Shown: positions 1 to 9,488, numbered from the stretch's first letter. The stretch: 41,840 bases of DNA from Methanothrix sp. (GCA_011620785.1 WOYM01000009.1:1-41840); one strand, 5' to 3'. The notes: generated by a model from the sequence alone, not told the origin. A program made the numbers and translations.

Positions 1-21
1 CGGGCAGAGTTGCGAAAATTA

Positions 22-897
22 TTACGGATTGAAGAGTTGATGCGGAATGCGGGTTTCAGAATCCATATCCATAGCCTGGTAGAATGCCGCTTCAGCCTCC
101 CGATATCTGCCCAAAACGGTGAGAGCCTCCGCCTTTGTGCTCAGTGCATTGAGGTTATCGGGCTGTATGGCCAGCGCTCTGTTCAGGGCGCCTATCGCCT
201 CCTCTGCCCTTCCCATCTCCAGCAGGAGGATGCCCCTGTCCAGCCAGGCCTGCCCGTAGCCGGGATCTATCTCAACTGCCTTATCTGAGGCCTTCAGGGC
301 TTCCTCATGATCTTTCAGGCCCGAATAAGCGAGAGCTCTTCCCCGCCAGACCTCGGCATCATCCGGATCCATATCCAGAGCCCTCTGGAACGCTTGTAGC
401 GACTGATTGTATATGCCATACAATTCGGTAGTATTGCTCCCTACGGTGCCGTTTTCTGCTTCGCTGCTTTCTGTTATTTTTTTCTCTGCTATGTTGATAA
501 GGGAGAAGCCCTTGATCTTCCAGGCCTCGGGATTCTCTGGATTGCTCTCCATAGTACTGTCCAGAGTGCTTATGGCCTCATCAAACCTCTCCAGCTTCAC
601 AAGAAGGAGGACCTTCTTATTTGTAGCATTTAAAGTGGCATTAATGTCGCCAGGCCTCGCAGCTATCGCCTGGTCGTAGATCTGGAGGGCCTTCTCAAAG
701 CTCTCGTTGGCCTGAGAGAATGAGCCCTTCCACATCTGCTTGTATCCCTCTTTGATCCAATGATCTGCATCTTCTTCCATAGTACTGGCCGATGCAGATA
801 TGCACAGACAGGCAAATGCTGCCAGGAGAAGGATGATATCTGTGCATCTGCGCACTCTGTACTCATCCTCCAATTGCTTAGACCTCGTAAGTCTCAT
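22..897 (-). CDS. Secreted tetratricopeptide-repeat (TPR) protein
   Basis: A 291-aa protein. The frame is open 30 codons further upstream, but the ATG at 897 has a purine-rich GAGGATGAGG ribosome site just before it and puts a signal peptide at the N-terminus: a basic start, then a hydrophobic stretch (about residues 15-35) ending in small residues. The rest is TPR helices in 34-residue units; clear units such as PDDAEVWRGRALAYSGLKDH and the following two lie in the C-terminal half. TPRs are protein-binding scaffolds, so the likely role is a partner-binding protein on the outer face of the membrane. Several N-x-S/T sequons agree with export. The partner is unknown. It is a smaller relative of the 705-aa TPR protein at 19723-21840. 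Confidence 0.85.
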   Translation of the reverse strand: MRLTRSKQLEDEYRVRRCTDIILLLAAFACLCISASASTMEEDADHWIKEGYKQMWKGSFSQANESFEKALQIYDQAIAARPGDINATLNATNKKVLLLVKLERFDEAISTLDSTMESNPENPEAWKIKGFSLINIAEKKITESSEAENGTVGSNTTELYGIYNQSLQAFQRALDMDPDDAEVWRGRALAYSGLKDHEEALKASDKAVEIDPGYGQAWLDRGILLLEMGRAEEAIGALNRALAIQPDNLNALSTKAEALTVLGRYREAEAAFYQAMDMDSETRIPHQLFNP

Positions 898-1133
898 TTC
901 CTCATCCTCATGCAATGGGATTATATCAGATCGAATTTGGCGAAGGGCGGATGATACAATCGGAAATGTCTTCCCGGTCACCGCCAATTTGTCGTATTCT
1001 TTAACGTTATTTGACGTAGTGGGTATATCTCATTAACTTTACGCTGGCCGGGGTGTCATTATCTGGGAAGGAAGGCATCCTGTGGCCGAACACGGCAAAA
1101 TACAGCAGCACAGAATGCAGTCCAATAGAAAAG

Positions 1134-1143
1134 TCTATAAATG
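1134..1143 (+). promoter_or_regulatory. TATA box for the 184-aa unknown gene
   Basis: TCTATAAATG is centred about 28 bases before the ATG at 1167, the usual archaeal TATA-to-start distance. No Shine-Dalgarno sequence precedes that ATG, so the transcript is probably leaderless or nearly so. This also argues against the upstream in-frame start at 1053. Confidence 0.5.
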
Positions 1144-1166
1144 TTTGGTTTATTATATTTCCTCCG

Positions 1167-1721
1167 ATGCTTAGCATTCTGCAGCTGTCTGAGAGCCAGA
1201 TCTACGTAGAAAGCGATCGCTGGCAGTGCAGCTTCGGCCATGGAAGGCCCGTGAAGCTTGGCCTGGTGCTGGAGGCTGTAGACCTTGAGGAAGATGGTGA
1301 TAACGGCTTTTCAATCGTCATTGATGCCAGCCTGCTGCCCCAGCTGGAGTGCCTCGACGGGGAGATCCTGGAGGAGGCGAGGGCCGAGGGCCTGGAGGCG
1401 AGGGAGGAGCAGATCCTCTATGCCTACGAGTCCTATGGTGGAGTGCCGGTGAACATAGATGCAGTCCAGCCTCCCAAGGCCTCATGCGGATTCTCCAGCT
1501 TCGTGGCGGACAGCATGATCAGGAGCACGGAGATCGCCGGCACGGGTGAGTCGATGGAGACCCGCCATTTTCAGAATGTGGATGAGGCCATGTCCTTTGC
1601 TCGCGACTTCTATGCGGTTTATGCTCCTGTCATCTTCGGATTCATCGATATGGTGCTCGACCATCCCCTCCGATCGGGGGGCACGGGCTGGGACAGAATC
1701 AGCCGGATGGCGAGAAGATAA
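1167..1721 (+). CDS. Conserved-looking protein of unknown function
   Basis: 184 aa from the ATG at 1167; the frame is open back to 1053, but the TATA box at 1134 would then lie inside the gene. I do not recognise a family. The protein is acidic, soluble-looking and has no signal peptide. A central Glu-rich helix (about residues 60-85) is followed by a segment with a Cys-Gly-Phe (CGFSSF) and a hydrophobic C-terminal helix (about residues 145-165). It ends 21 bases before the ATG of the flavin-binding protein at 1743 and is probably co-transcribed with it, but that does not show a shared function. Codon use matches its neighbours. Confidence 0.65.
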   Translation: MLSILQLSESQIYVESDRWQCSFGHGRPVKLGLVLEAVDLEEDGDNGFSIVIDASLLPQLECLDGEILEEARAEGLEAREEQILYAYESYGGVPVNIDAVQPPKASCGFSSFVADSMIRSTEIAGTGESMETRHFQNVDEAMSFARDFYAVYAPVIFGFIDMVLDHPLRSGGTGWDRISRMARR

Positions 1722-1742
1722 ATCAAGAATGAGGTTTTGAAA

Positions 1743-2162
1743 ATGTCAGCAAAATTGATGGAGTACTTCAACCGGCAGCCGAGGCTTGGCGTTCTTGGCA
1801 CTGCAAGCAAGGATGGGATCGTGGATGTGGCAGTTATGGGCTCGCTTCAGATGATCGATGAGAAGACGATCACCGCGACGTTTGCTCGTGGTCGCACATT
1901 TGCCAACCTGCAGGAGAACCCAAATGCGGTCTATATGATAATGAATCAGGGCTCGGAGATCCTTGATTGGAAGGGGATTCGGGTCTATCTGCGGATGAGA
2001 GAGTATATCACGTCCGGGCCGCAGCTGGAGAGCTACAAGAGCCAGGTGGCCAAGGTCGTGGGCGAGCAGGCGGCGGAGATGATCCAGGTGATGGTCACAT
2101 TCGATCTGACCGAGGTCCGGCCTCTGATAGACGTCGGCCAGGGCTGGGAGAAGTCCATCTGA
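1743..2162 (+). CDS. Pyridoxamine 5'-phosphate oxidase-family FMN-binding protein
   Basis: 139 aa, a typical length for the short PNPOx-like split-barrel proteins common in methanogens. The N-terminal pattern (LMEYFNRQPRLGVLGTASKDG, then a VDVAVMGSLQ strand, then TITATFARGRTFANLQENPN) fits the split-barrel fold: short helix, beta hairpin, an FMN-phosphate-contacting Arg/Thr segment, and the NLQENPNAVYM strand. Such proteins bind FMN or F420 and usually act as small flavin reductases; substrate is unknown, and I do not claim PLP synthesis. Start is the ATG at 1743 preceded by GAGG about nine bases upstream; an in-frame TTG at 1737 is the alternative. Likely in one unit with the 184-aa gene before it. 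Confidence 0.8.
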   Translation: MSAKLMEYFNRQPRLGVLGTASKDGIVDVAVMGSLQMIDEKTITATFARGRTFANLQENPNAVYMIMNQGSEILDWKGIRVYLRMREYITSGPQLESYKSQVAKVVGEQAAEMIQVMVTFDLTEVRPLIDVGQGWEKSI

Positions 2163-2279
2163 TCTATTCAGACACATTCGCCCCCCGCACTCCACACCCA
2201 TATCTCCCTGCAGGGTAAGATCCAGATGATCCGAAAGATGCCGGGCAGGCCCGACCATCTTTCCGGGAGGAAGCGCTGG

Positions 2280-3847
2280 ATGTGGATCTTCGACTCGTAT
2301 TATAAGGGCACAGTGGAGCTATGGGGCAGAGAAAACGGCCCGATAAAGGTCAGCCTTCTTTTCCCCAATTCATTTTATATGCACCTGACTGATCCCCCCG
2401 CCTACAGGGAGATGCTCGCAGCACTAGAGAGCCTCTACCGGGTGGAGGAGTGTGATTTCAAGACCATCTTCGGCCCTCTGGAGGGCTACAGGATCTTTGC
2501 CGGCCGCAAGGTGGCGGAGAAGATCGAGATCCAGACCCGTCTGCCCAGCTTTACAATGTGGACATAAGGCATGATCAGTGCTACCTTGCCGAGCACGACC
2601 TCTTCCCCTGCGGGGAGAGTGAAGAATCTCGTTTCTCTCCGGATTTCCCAATTCCCCTGAACGGACCGGAGAGGACGGTCATCGCCGACCTGATGGAGCT
2701 GATCAGCTCCTACAACCCGGACCTGGTCCTCTTTCCCTATGCCGACAGCTGGGTTCCGGCAATGGTCCGCAAGGCGGAAAGGTACGGCCTTGAGCCGGCC
2801 TTCAGCCGCAGCGGCTGGTTCAAATCGATGGCCTCCAAATCCTACTGGAGCTATGGCCGGGCCAACCACAAAGAGAGCGCACTCATTCCTGAGGGGCGGG
2901 TGCTCATAGACACCGCCAAAAGCTTCGTCAAGGAAGATCACCGATCTGAAGGCCTGCGACCGGGGTGGTATGATGTTTCAGCCCCAGCCCGGGGTTTATG
3001 AACAGGTCCACCAGATCGATTTTACCTCACTATATCCGTCCATCATCGTGAAGTACAATCTCTCCCCGGAGAGCCTGGATCATCCGGAGGTGAAGGGCTT
3101 TCTCGCAACAGTGATCACTTCGTTGCTTAACCTTCGAATTGAGACCAAGAGGCGGAAGAAGACCGACCCCGAGTACAGAGGAATCGACTCGGTGCTGAAG
3201 TGGATGCTGGTGACCTGCTTTGGCTATACCGGATATCGAAATGCCAAGTTCGGCCAGATCCAGGTGCACGAGAGGATCACCGCCATCTCCCGGGAGCTGC
3301 TTGTGGATATCAAGGAGCTGGCTGAGGATATGAATTTCGAGGTCCTGCACGGCATTGTGGACTGCCTATGGGTTCGGGGCGGGCCTATTTCGATTTACAA
3401 GGAGGCGGTAGAGCAGATGACCGGCATTCTCACTGAGGTGGACAGCTTTGACTGGATAGCCTTCCTGCCCATGGCCGACGGCTCGGGGTCGTACACCCGC
3501 TACTTCGGCCGGCTGGATAAGGGCAGGATGAAGGTTCGGGGAGTGGCCGCCCGGAGAGGAGACACCCCACGCTATTTGCAAAGAAGGTCGAGGTGCAGGA
3601 TCTGGCCGTACGTCGCCGGCTGAGCAGGACAAATTACAGCCGCCGCTGTGCTGAGGCATCTGCTGTCCAGGCCCTCAAGATCGCCGGCCGTCATCCTGCT
3701 CCCGAGATGGAGGTCGGATATGTGGTGGCGGATGCCGGACGCTGGGAAGTCGATTTGGTGGAGGAGGCATCGGAGTATGATGCAGAATACTACGGCAAGC
3801 TTCTGGAGAAGGCCTGGGAGGAGGTGGCCTTTGTCTTCAGAGCGTAG
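2280..3847 (+). pseudogene. Family B DNA polymerase, PolB2-like, frameshifted and internally deleted
   Basis: Polymerase sequence continues across four frame segments. Segment 1 (from the ATG at 2280, with GGAGG nine bases upstream) runs to about 2545. It then shifts to the frame encoding LYNVDIRHDQCYLAEHDLF, consistent with loss of one base. Around 2930-2940 the frame changes again, and the usual stretch between the exonuclease-like part and motif A is missing (my estimate is 60-70 codons). Segment 3 carries motif A DFTSLYPSII (3018-3047), a motif B region KWMLVTCFGYTG (about 3199-3234) and, in place of YGDTDS, HGIVDC (about 3349-3366). Around 3570 a further deletion/frame change joins it to the C-terminal segment that starts AKKVEVQDLAVRRRLSR and ends at 3847. 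The altered motif C, lacking the first Asp, resembles the PolB2 group, which is thought to be catalytically impaired. Intact homologues would be about 700-800 aa. Confidence 0.85.
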
Positions 3848-3946
3848 ACAGATTGCCTTAATCTCGGATGGGCAGGGGTTCTCTCTTGCTGCTGCTGTCG
3901 CAAAGGATTAAATCAGATGGCAGTAGTTCCCTTTTGAGGGGAAAGG

Positions 3947-4720
3947 ATGCCATCCATGAGAATTCTGTCCTGGAATGTGAACGGCTTGAGAGCCATCTAT
4001 AAGAAGGGTTTTGTGGACTGGCTTTTTAAAGACCGTCCTGATGTGCTCTGTCTCCAGGAGATCAAGGCGACAGAGGATCAGATTCCAAAAGAGCTCAAAG
4101 GCCTTCCCGGATACATATCGTTTTTCAGTCCGGGCGCCAGAAAGGGGCGGGATGGAGTGGCCCTTTTCACTAAGACCAAAACCCTGAGCCTGGAGTACTC
4201 ATTGGGCCTCCCTGGCTTTGATGATGAGCAGAGGGCGATTGTTGCCGACTGTGGGGATTTTCTGCTATTCAATGTCTACTTCCCCAACGGCAAGGCCTCG
4301 AAGGAGAGGTTGAGCTATAAGATGAGGTTCTATGATCTATTCCTGGATCTCATGGACCGGCTTGTGGCCGAGGGCAGAGATATTGTGATCTGCGGCGATG
4401 TTAACACCGCCCATAAGGAGATCGATCTCGCCCGGCCCAAGCCGAATGAGAAGATATCAGGATTCCTTCCGGAGGAGAGGGCCTGGATCGACCGATTGAT
4501 AGAGCACGGCTTCCTGGACACCTTCCGCCTCTTTCATCCTGAAGGGGAAAAATACTCCTTCTGGGATATGAAAACCAGGGCTCGCGAGCGCAATGTGGGC
4601 TGGAGGATCGACTACTTCTTCGTCTCTTTAAGCATGCGGGATCGGGTGAAATCGGCTTTTATCCTCGATGATGTCTATGGCTCCGACCACTGCCCGGTGG
4701 GAATCGAGATCGAGTTATGA
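3947..4720 (+). CDS. xth: Exodeoxyribonuclease III / AP endonuclease (Xth family)
   Basis: 257 aa, the normal length for ExoIII. It cleaves DNA 5' to abasic sites and removes 3' blocks in base-excision repair, using a single Mg2+ site. All the signature motifs are present: LSWNVNGLRA near the N-terminus, LQEIKA with the metal Glu (about residue 41), the catalytic GDVNTAHKEIDLA (about 148-160), WRIDYFF (about 222), and the terminal GSDHCPV with catalytic Asp-His (about 246-249). Two in-frame starts are possible: ATG 3947, close behind GAGGGGAAAGG, or ATG 3956, nine bases after AAAGG and beginning directly at the first beta strand. The gene stands alone between the polymerase pseudogene and the DUF1616 gene. 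Confidence 0.95.
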   Translation: MPSMRILSWNVNGLRAIYKKGFVDWLFKDRPDVLCLQEIKATEDQIPKELKGLPGYISFFSPGARKGRDGVALFTKTKTLSLEYSLGLPGFDDEQRAIVADCGDFLLFNVYFPNGKASKERLSYKMRFYDLFLDLMDRLVAEGRDIVICGDVNTAHKEIDLARPKPNEKISGFLPEERAWIDRLIEHGFLDTFRLFHPEGEKYSFWDMKTRARERNVGWRIDYFFVSLSMRDRVKSAFILDDVYGSDHCPVGIEIEL

Positions 4721-4794
4721 AGAATTCAAGGAAAAAGGTTTTATTGCTTGTTGCCAAATGGACTTCCAGGCTTTATTAAAGGAGGGATAATGAT

Positions 4795-7338
4795 TTGAGG
4801 ACTGCCAGGCAGATTCCCTGGTACCTTATCGCATCCATTCTGATCTCTTTATCAGCGATTGCTCTGGCTAATCTTTTTGCTCCACCACTGAAAGAGGCCG
4901 GCTCATATCTTGCTTTAGCTCTGGTGATACTGATACCCGGCTACCTTGCAGTCCTTTCCCTCTTCCCAGCTGCCGGCGACCTGGATTTGAATAGACGCTT
5001 TCTCCTCTCTCTGGGGGCCTCTCTGTTATTGGCAGGGCTCATCAGTCTGATTCTGTATCTTACCCCCAGGGGGCTTGAGCCTGCATCCCTGGCCACTATT
5101 CTCTCTTTTCTTGTGCTATTTCTTGCCGCCCTATCCTATCTCCGCTGGTCGGCTCTGCCTCGCAACAAGAGGTTTGTGATCGGAGCGAAGAGGAGCTATC
5201 GCAGTCGCAGGACCTCTGGCCGCATCTCATCAGGCTTCGTCTCCTCCCGTGGCCCTCTCCTGATCGCCCTGGCCGCTGTCCTCGTTCTGGCTGGCCTGGC
5301 CCTGGCCTTTTATCATTATCAACCTGGCATGAATTTCTTATCCTCTCCCAAGGGCTATACTGATCTGGAGGTCACCTGGCCGAAAAGCGAGCTTGACGGT
5401 TCATCCGAAGGGCAATACACGACTCTTACCGCTGGCCGCGACCTGGAAGCGCGGGCGAGGGTCGACAACCATGAAGGTATTCCGGTCAATTACTCCCTCC
5501 GGCTGGCCTTTGACAATTCCACCATCTTCGTCAAAGGCCTGCGTCTGGCTGATAATGAGACCTGGGAGAGCATGCTGGGCTTTGTGCTTGAGGGACAGCC
5601 AGGCCGGCAGAGGCTTGATCTCCTCCTATTCAAAGAAGGGGACAGCACTGCCCCCTACAAATCTGAGCATCTTCTGGTCGATCTTGTTGATGATCAGTCC
5701 GAGGATCAGGAAGAAATGGAAAACAGCACAAACGAATCAATGGCGAGCTCTGATGGCTTGCCGGTCTCATTTGAGGAGAATACAAAGGTCACCGTCCTGA
5801 GTGCTGGAGGCGGTGGCGGCTCTGGTTCCCAGGTTAGCGGATCTGGGGCCACCAGCTCCTCTTCTGCCAAATCAAAGCCAAAATCCGTTGAAACTGAAAC
5901 GGAAAAAAAGAATGCCACGGAGACGACAGAATATCCGCCGCCAGCAAAGGCTGCTGTCGAGGCCGGTGTCGTAACTGTGCCGTCTGCTTCAAGTAGCAGC
6001 GAGATAAAAGCCCAGCCAAAGGCCAGCATAATCTCTGAAGAAAGCCCTTCTCCCAATGAGGCTGAATCCCTCACCAGCTCAAATTTCACGAAGCAGACGG
6101 CATCTAATCTCTCAGTCCTCCCTGAGAATGCATCTGGCCCTGAGAATGTGTCCACAATCAACCAGCCGCCAGTTCTGCAGAGCCTCCAATCGAGCATGCC
6201 CAGCCCACAGACAAAGGGCACAGCGATCATCTGGAGAGCAGAGGCTATCGATCCGGACGGTGACAGGATCCTCTATCGCTTCCTCCTCAATGGTGAAGAG
6301 ATGAAAAATTGGTCAAGATCCGGCAGCTGGAGCTTTCTCACCCATTATCTGCCTGCGGGCGAATATATCATCACCGTCCAGGCTATGGATGGCCTTCATT
6401 CACCGTCGGACTCATTTGATAGCTCTTTGAATTCCACCATGGTCATCCTGGAACAAAACCAGCCACCCATTCTGAGGGAGCTGGAGTCTGATCCTGAGAG
6501 CCCCAGCCCACAGGGATCCCTGATAGGCTCTCCGACCGAATCGTCTGCAGAATCATCAGTTTCACCTCTAGCAATCTCTCCTGAAGGTCCATCAAAGCCA
6601 GCAGATGTTCCCGCGGGCACATCCTCCACTACATCCCTCAACCAGATCCCGATGTTCGCAGAGCTGAAGCCGGATGCAATCAGTCCACTCGAAATAGGCG
6701 CTATCATAAATTGGACTGCCAAAGCTGCAGATCCTGATGGAGACGAGCTATCCTACAAGTTCCTCCTCGATGGCCAGGATATGACTGGCTGGCCCTCTTC
6801 CCCTTCCTGGACCTGGGACACATCTGATGCTCTTCCCGGCATCCATAGGATCACAGTCCTGGCCAGGGACGGCAATCACGCCCCTACGGACTCTTTCGAT
6901 GGCTCAATAGATGCTGAATTCACACTAATGGACAAAAATCTGCCTCCCGTCCTCTCAAGCCTTGTGCCGGATCTCTCCAGCCCTCGGGTTCTGGGGGAGA
7001 CCATCGTCTGGAAGGCGGAGGCCATGGACCCGGATAACGATCCCATCCTATACAAGTTCCAGCTCGGAGGAAAGGATATGATTAGATGGTCAGAGTCGAA
7101 TAGCTGGAGCTGGTCGACCCGGGGCCTCGCCGCCGACGACTACCAGATCACCGTCCTGGTCAGGGATGGCCGCCACGCATCCGAGTATTCATTCGATAGC
7201 TCTCTGGCGGAGAGCTTCCGCCTCAAGACCTCTATAGATCAACAGATAGACCAGCTGATGAGCCAGAGGGGCTTTAATGCCTCAGGAGATACTGAATATA
7301 GCTCCTCTGACATCAGGTTGAAGGTGGCTGATACATAG
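4795..7338 (+). CDS. DUF1616-type membrane protein with three Ig-like surface repeats
   Basis: 847 aa. Start is TTG at 4795: GGAGGG lies eight bases upstream, and the ATG five bases earlier reads directly into a stop. Residues 9-30, 37-57, 68-90, 98-118 and 153-173 are membrane helices. The soluble segment that follows (about 180-300, SPKGYTDLEVTWP onward) has the strand pattern seen after the helices of DUF1616 proteins. Residues about 300-455 are a Ser/Thr/Glu/Pro-rich, low-complexity linker. Three similar domains follow, at about 456-548, 615-713 and 714-815, each with PPVL or IPMF at the start, a DPDGD or DPDND motif, a YKFLL or YRFLL strand and VxARDGxH near the end. An orphan fourth start (NQPPILREL) lies between the first two. 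Many N-glycosylation sequons suggest a cell-surface protein, in keeping with the glycosyltransferase gene next door. Function unknown. Confidence 0.8.
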   Translation: MRTARQIPWYLIASILISLSAIALANLFAPPLKEAGSYLALALVILIPGYLAVLSLFPAAGDLDLNRRFLLSLGASLLLAGLISLILYLTPRGLEPASLATILSFLVLFLAALSYLRWSALPRNKRFVIGAKRSYRSRRTSGRISSGFVSSRGPLLIALAAVLVLAGLALAFYHYQPGMNFLSSPKGYTDLEVTWPKSELDGSSEGQYTTLTAGRDLEARARVDNHEGIPVNYSLRLAFDNSTIFVKGLRLADNETWESMLGFVLEGQPGRQRLDLLLFKEGDSTAPYKSEHLLVDLVDDQSEDQEEMENSTNESMASSDGLPVSFEENTKVTVLSAGGGGGSGSQVSGSGATSSSSAKSKPKSVETETEKKNATETTEYPPPAKAAVEAGVVTVPSASSSSEIKAQPKASIISEESPSPNEAESLTSSNFTKQTASNLSVLPENASGPENVSTINQPPVLQSLQSSMPSPQTKGTAIIWRAEAIDPDGDRILYRFLLNGEEMKNWSRSGSWSFLTHYLPAGEYIITVQAMDGLHSPSDSFDSSLNSTMVILEQNQPPILRELESDPESPSPQGSLIGSPTESSAESSVSPLAISPEGPSKPADVPAGTSSTTSLNQIPMFAELKPDAISPLEIGAIINWTAKAADPDGDELSYKFLLDGQDMTGWPSSPSWTWDTSDALPGIHRITVLARDGNHAPTDSFDGSIDAEFTLMDKNLPPVLSSLVPDLSSPRVLGETIVWKAEAMDPDNDPILYKFQLGGKDMIRWSESNSWSWSTRGLAADDYQITVLVRDGRHASEYSFDSSLAESFRLKTSIDQQIDQLMSQRGFNASGDTEYSSSDIRLKVADT

Positions 7339-7390
7339 CTGAATTGCATTAGCTTTAAGTTCGTTGTACTTCCAATATCCGCTCCAATCC

Positions 7391-8443
7391 ATGAAGATCA
7401 TTCAGGTATCTCCCTATTTTCCTCCCCATCTGGGCGGGGTTGAGTATCATGTGAAGGAGCTGGCCGACGGCCTGGTGAAGAGGGGCCATCAGGTAACTGT
7501 GGCCTCGTCATGCGGAAGATGGAATAATGGGTTCGTCCGCATTCCCAGCATCGACCTTTTTTATGTTCCTATTCCTATCAAGCGGCCCAACCTTAAAGCG
7601 GACATATATCACAGCCATGTGCCCAGCCCTCTGTTTGCCTTCATGCTCCGGGATTCGTCTCCTCATGTGGTCACCTACCATAACGATGTGGTGATCCCGG
7701 GGAACCTGAATGGACACTATCTCCCTAGATCCATTGGGGTCGCGGTGGAGGGGGTGAACAGGAAGATCATCCGGCCCATCCTGGACCGGGCAAAGATCGT
7801 GATTTCAACCACAAAAAGCTATGCTGAAACCTCTCCCATCTTGAAGGACTACATTCATAAGATGAAGATAGTGCCCAATGCAGTGGACGTATCCCTCTAT
7901 CCCCGGAAGAGAGAGAAGAAGGGCTATGTTCTCTATGCTGGCAGGCTGCTGCACTACAAAGGAATCGAGTCCCTAATCCAGGCCATGAGCGAGGTGCAGA
8001 AGAAGGCAGACCTGGAACTGGTCCTTGTAGGGGATGGCTACGACCGAAGCCGCCTGGAGGAGATGGCCAGAAGGCTTGATGTCAGGGCCAGGTTCACCGG
8101 CAGGCTGGATCGGTCCCGGTTCATCGATGCCCTCTCTCATGCCGAGGTTCTGGTCCTCCCCACCCAGAACCGCCTGGAGGCATTTGGCATCGTCCTTCTC
8201 GAGGCCATGGCCTGCGAGACTCCCGTCCTGGCTTTCAAAACCCCTGGGGTGGCTGAGGTGGCAGGAGAGGGGGGAATGATCTATTCCAGCCCCGGGGAGC
8301 TGGGCGAGATGATACTCGAGCTGCATGAGAGCCCGAACCTGAGGATGAACCTCGGCCAGAAGGGCAGAATGGCGGTGGAAGAGAAGTACTCCTGGCCTCG
8401 CGCCCTGGATATGATGGAGTCGGTCTACAGAGAGGTGGCCTGA
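7391..8443 (+). CDS. Glycosyltransferase family 4 (GT-B fold)
   Basis: 350 aa. The N-terminal Rossmann domain opens with IIQVSPYFPPHLGGVEYHV, the classic acceptor-side glycine loop of GT4 enzymes. The C-terminal nucleotide-sugar domain starts near GYVLYAGRLLHYKGIESLIQ and contains the GDGYDR loop and the E-x7-E motif EAFGIVLLE (about residues 262-270). It transfers a hexose from a nucleotide sugar with retention of configuration; donor and acceptor cannot be read from sequence. The start is ATG 7391, where the conserved domain begins; a TTG nine codons upstream is open but less likely. It lies between a heavily sequon-rich surface protein and a flippase-like gene, suggesting a role in surface glycan or glycolipid assembly. 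Confidence 0.9.
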   Translation: MKIIQVSPYFPPHLGGVEYHVKELADGLVKRGHQVTVASSCGRWNNGFVRIPSIDLFYVPIPIKRPNLKADIYHSHVPSPLFAFMLRDSSPHVVTYHNDVVIPGNLNGHYLPRSIGVAVEGVNRKIIRPILDRAKIVISTTKSYAETSPILKDYIHKMKIVPNAVDVSLYPRKREKKGYVLYAGRLLHYKGIESLIQAMSEVQKKADLELVLVGDGYDRSRLEEMARRLDVRARFTGRLDRSRFIDALSHAEVLVLPTQNRLEAFGIVLLEAMACETPVLAFKTPGVAEVAGEGGMIYSSPGELGEMILELHESPNLRMNLGQKGRMAVEEKYSWPRALDMMESVYREVA

Positions 8444-8507
8444 GAGCGGTGTCCTGAGAGATCATCGAGTCAATAAGTATTTACAGAATAGATCTACCTT
8501 CCAATTG

Positions 8508-9485
8508 ATGAATGAGAGATTGAAGGCCACATTGTTCGCCGCTCTGATGAGCCTGGCCTCCATTATCTTCATTCTTTATTATACCGATGCTGATATAAGT
8601 TGGGAGTTGATCTCCCGGGTCAACGGGTGGTTCCTTCTTCTGGCGGTCGCCCTTCATGTATTCTCTTGGATCCTTTACTCTCTCAGGCTCAAGCTGCTTG
8701 CATCCATGGCCGGTCACCAAATAACCTTCCCTCTCTCCTTCAGATGCACCCTGGCCTCGAACTTCCTTGCCGCTATCACTCCATCCTCTGCTGGAGGAGA
8801 GCCCTTGCGAATCAAGGTCCTGGCAGATGACGGCATGAGCTATGGTGCTGCGACGGCGGTGGTGATAAGCGAGAGGCTCCTTGATAGCATATTCTTTTTG
8901 ACCTCGCTGGCCTTTTTTCTCATGGTCTCCGGCTTTTTCGCCGGCTTCGGCCTGAAGGTTGGAGCGATATTCCTGCTCTTTCTCCTGGCTTTCCTGGCAT
9001 TTCTCAGGCAGCTCATCATCCGGCCGAAGAGGGTTGCCCGTCTGATGGAGTGGATCAAGAAGAAGACCGGCAACCGAGCCATCATCTTCACCATAGAGCG
9101 GGAGATATGGCTCTTCCGGGACGCAGGAATTCAGCTTGCTAAAGAGACAATGCGTTGTTTGCCGGTGCTGGTGGTGATGACGGCATTAATCTGGTTTAGC
9201 GGTTTTCTGGTTCCCTCTGCTTTATTGGCGGGTATGGCTCAGGACCCCAGCATTCTTCTCTCAGTCGCCGCCCAGAACATCCTGGCGATATTGAGCCTCT
9301 TGCCGTTGACCCCTGGGGCCAGCGGCATAGCCGAGCTGGGGATGAGCTACCTTTATTCCGCCTTTGTATCTCCCGCCTTGCTGCTGCCTCTTATCGTCCT
9401 GTGGCGCTTGATCACTTATTTCTTGAACATCGTCGTAGGTGCAGCTTTCGCTGGTGCCACCATCAATGGAATGATGAAAAAATAG
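8508..9485 (+). CDS. Flippase-like integral membrane protein (LPG synthase TM / UPF0104 family)
   Basis: 325 aa with about eight hydrophobic helices. The family's marks are visible: an early helix pair, the segment FLAAITPSSAGGEPLRIKVL (about residues 85-105), an AVVISERLLDSIFF helix, and near the C-terminus SLLPLTPGASGIAELGMSYL. These proteins share the membrane part of lysylphosphatidylglycerol synthase without its transferase domain and are often annotated as lipid or glycolipid flippases; the substrate is unknown. Start ATG 8508, with TTG 8505 directly before it. It follows the GT4 gene on the same strand after 64 bases, so a joint role in surface glycan assembly is plausible. A paralogue is at 28595-29668. 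Confidence 0.85.
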   Translation: MNERLKATLFAALMSLASIIFILYYTDADISWELISRVNGWFLLLAVALHVFSWILYSLRLKLLASMAGHQITFPLSFRCTLASNFLAAITPSSAGGEPLRIKVLADDGMSYGAATAVVISERLLDSIFFLTSLAFFLMVSGFFAGFGLKVGAIFLLFLLAFLAFLRQLIIRPKRVARLMEWIKKKTGNRAIIFTIEREIWLFRDAGIQLAKETMRCLPVLVVMTALIWFSGFLVPSALLAGMAQDPSILLSVAAQNILAILSLLPLTPGASGIAELGMSYLYSAFVSPALLLPLIVLWRLITYFLNIVVGAAFAGATINGMMKK

Positions 9486-9488
9486 GGC

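Noticed and set aside
2226..2279. Upstream extension of the polymerase remnant to the first in-frame ATG
   Set aside because: The GGAGG ribosome site lies inside it, nine bases before ATG 2280, and the extra residues do not resemble a polymerase N-terminus.
2280..3847. Idea that the polymerase breaks are programmed frameshifts or sequencing errors
   Set aside because: No slippery site is evident at the junctions, and two joins also lack expected sequence, which a single base error would not explain.
5706..6230. 174-codon minus-strand frame
   Set aside because: It is the antisense of the Ser/Thr-rich linker of the DUF1616 protein; the low-complexity codon pattern creates the open frame.
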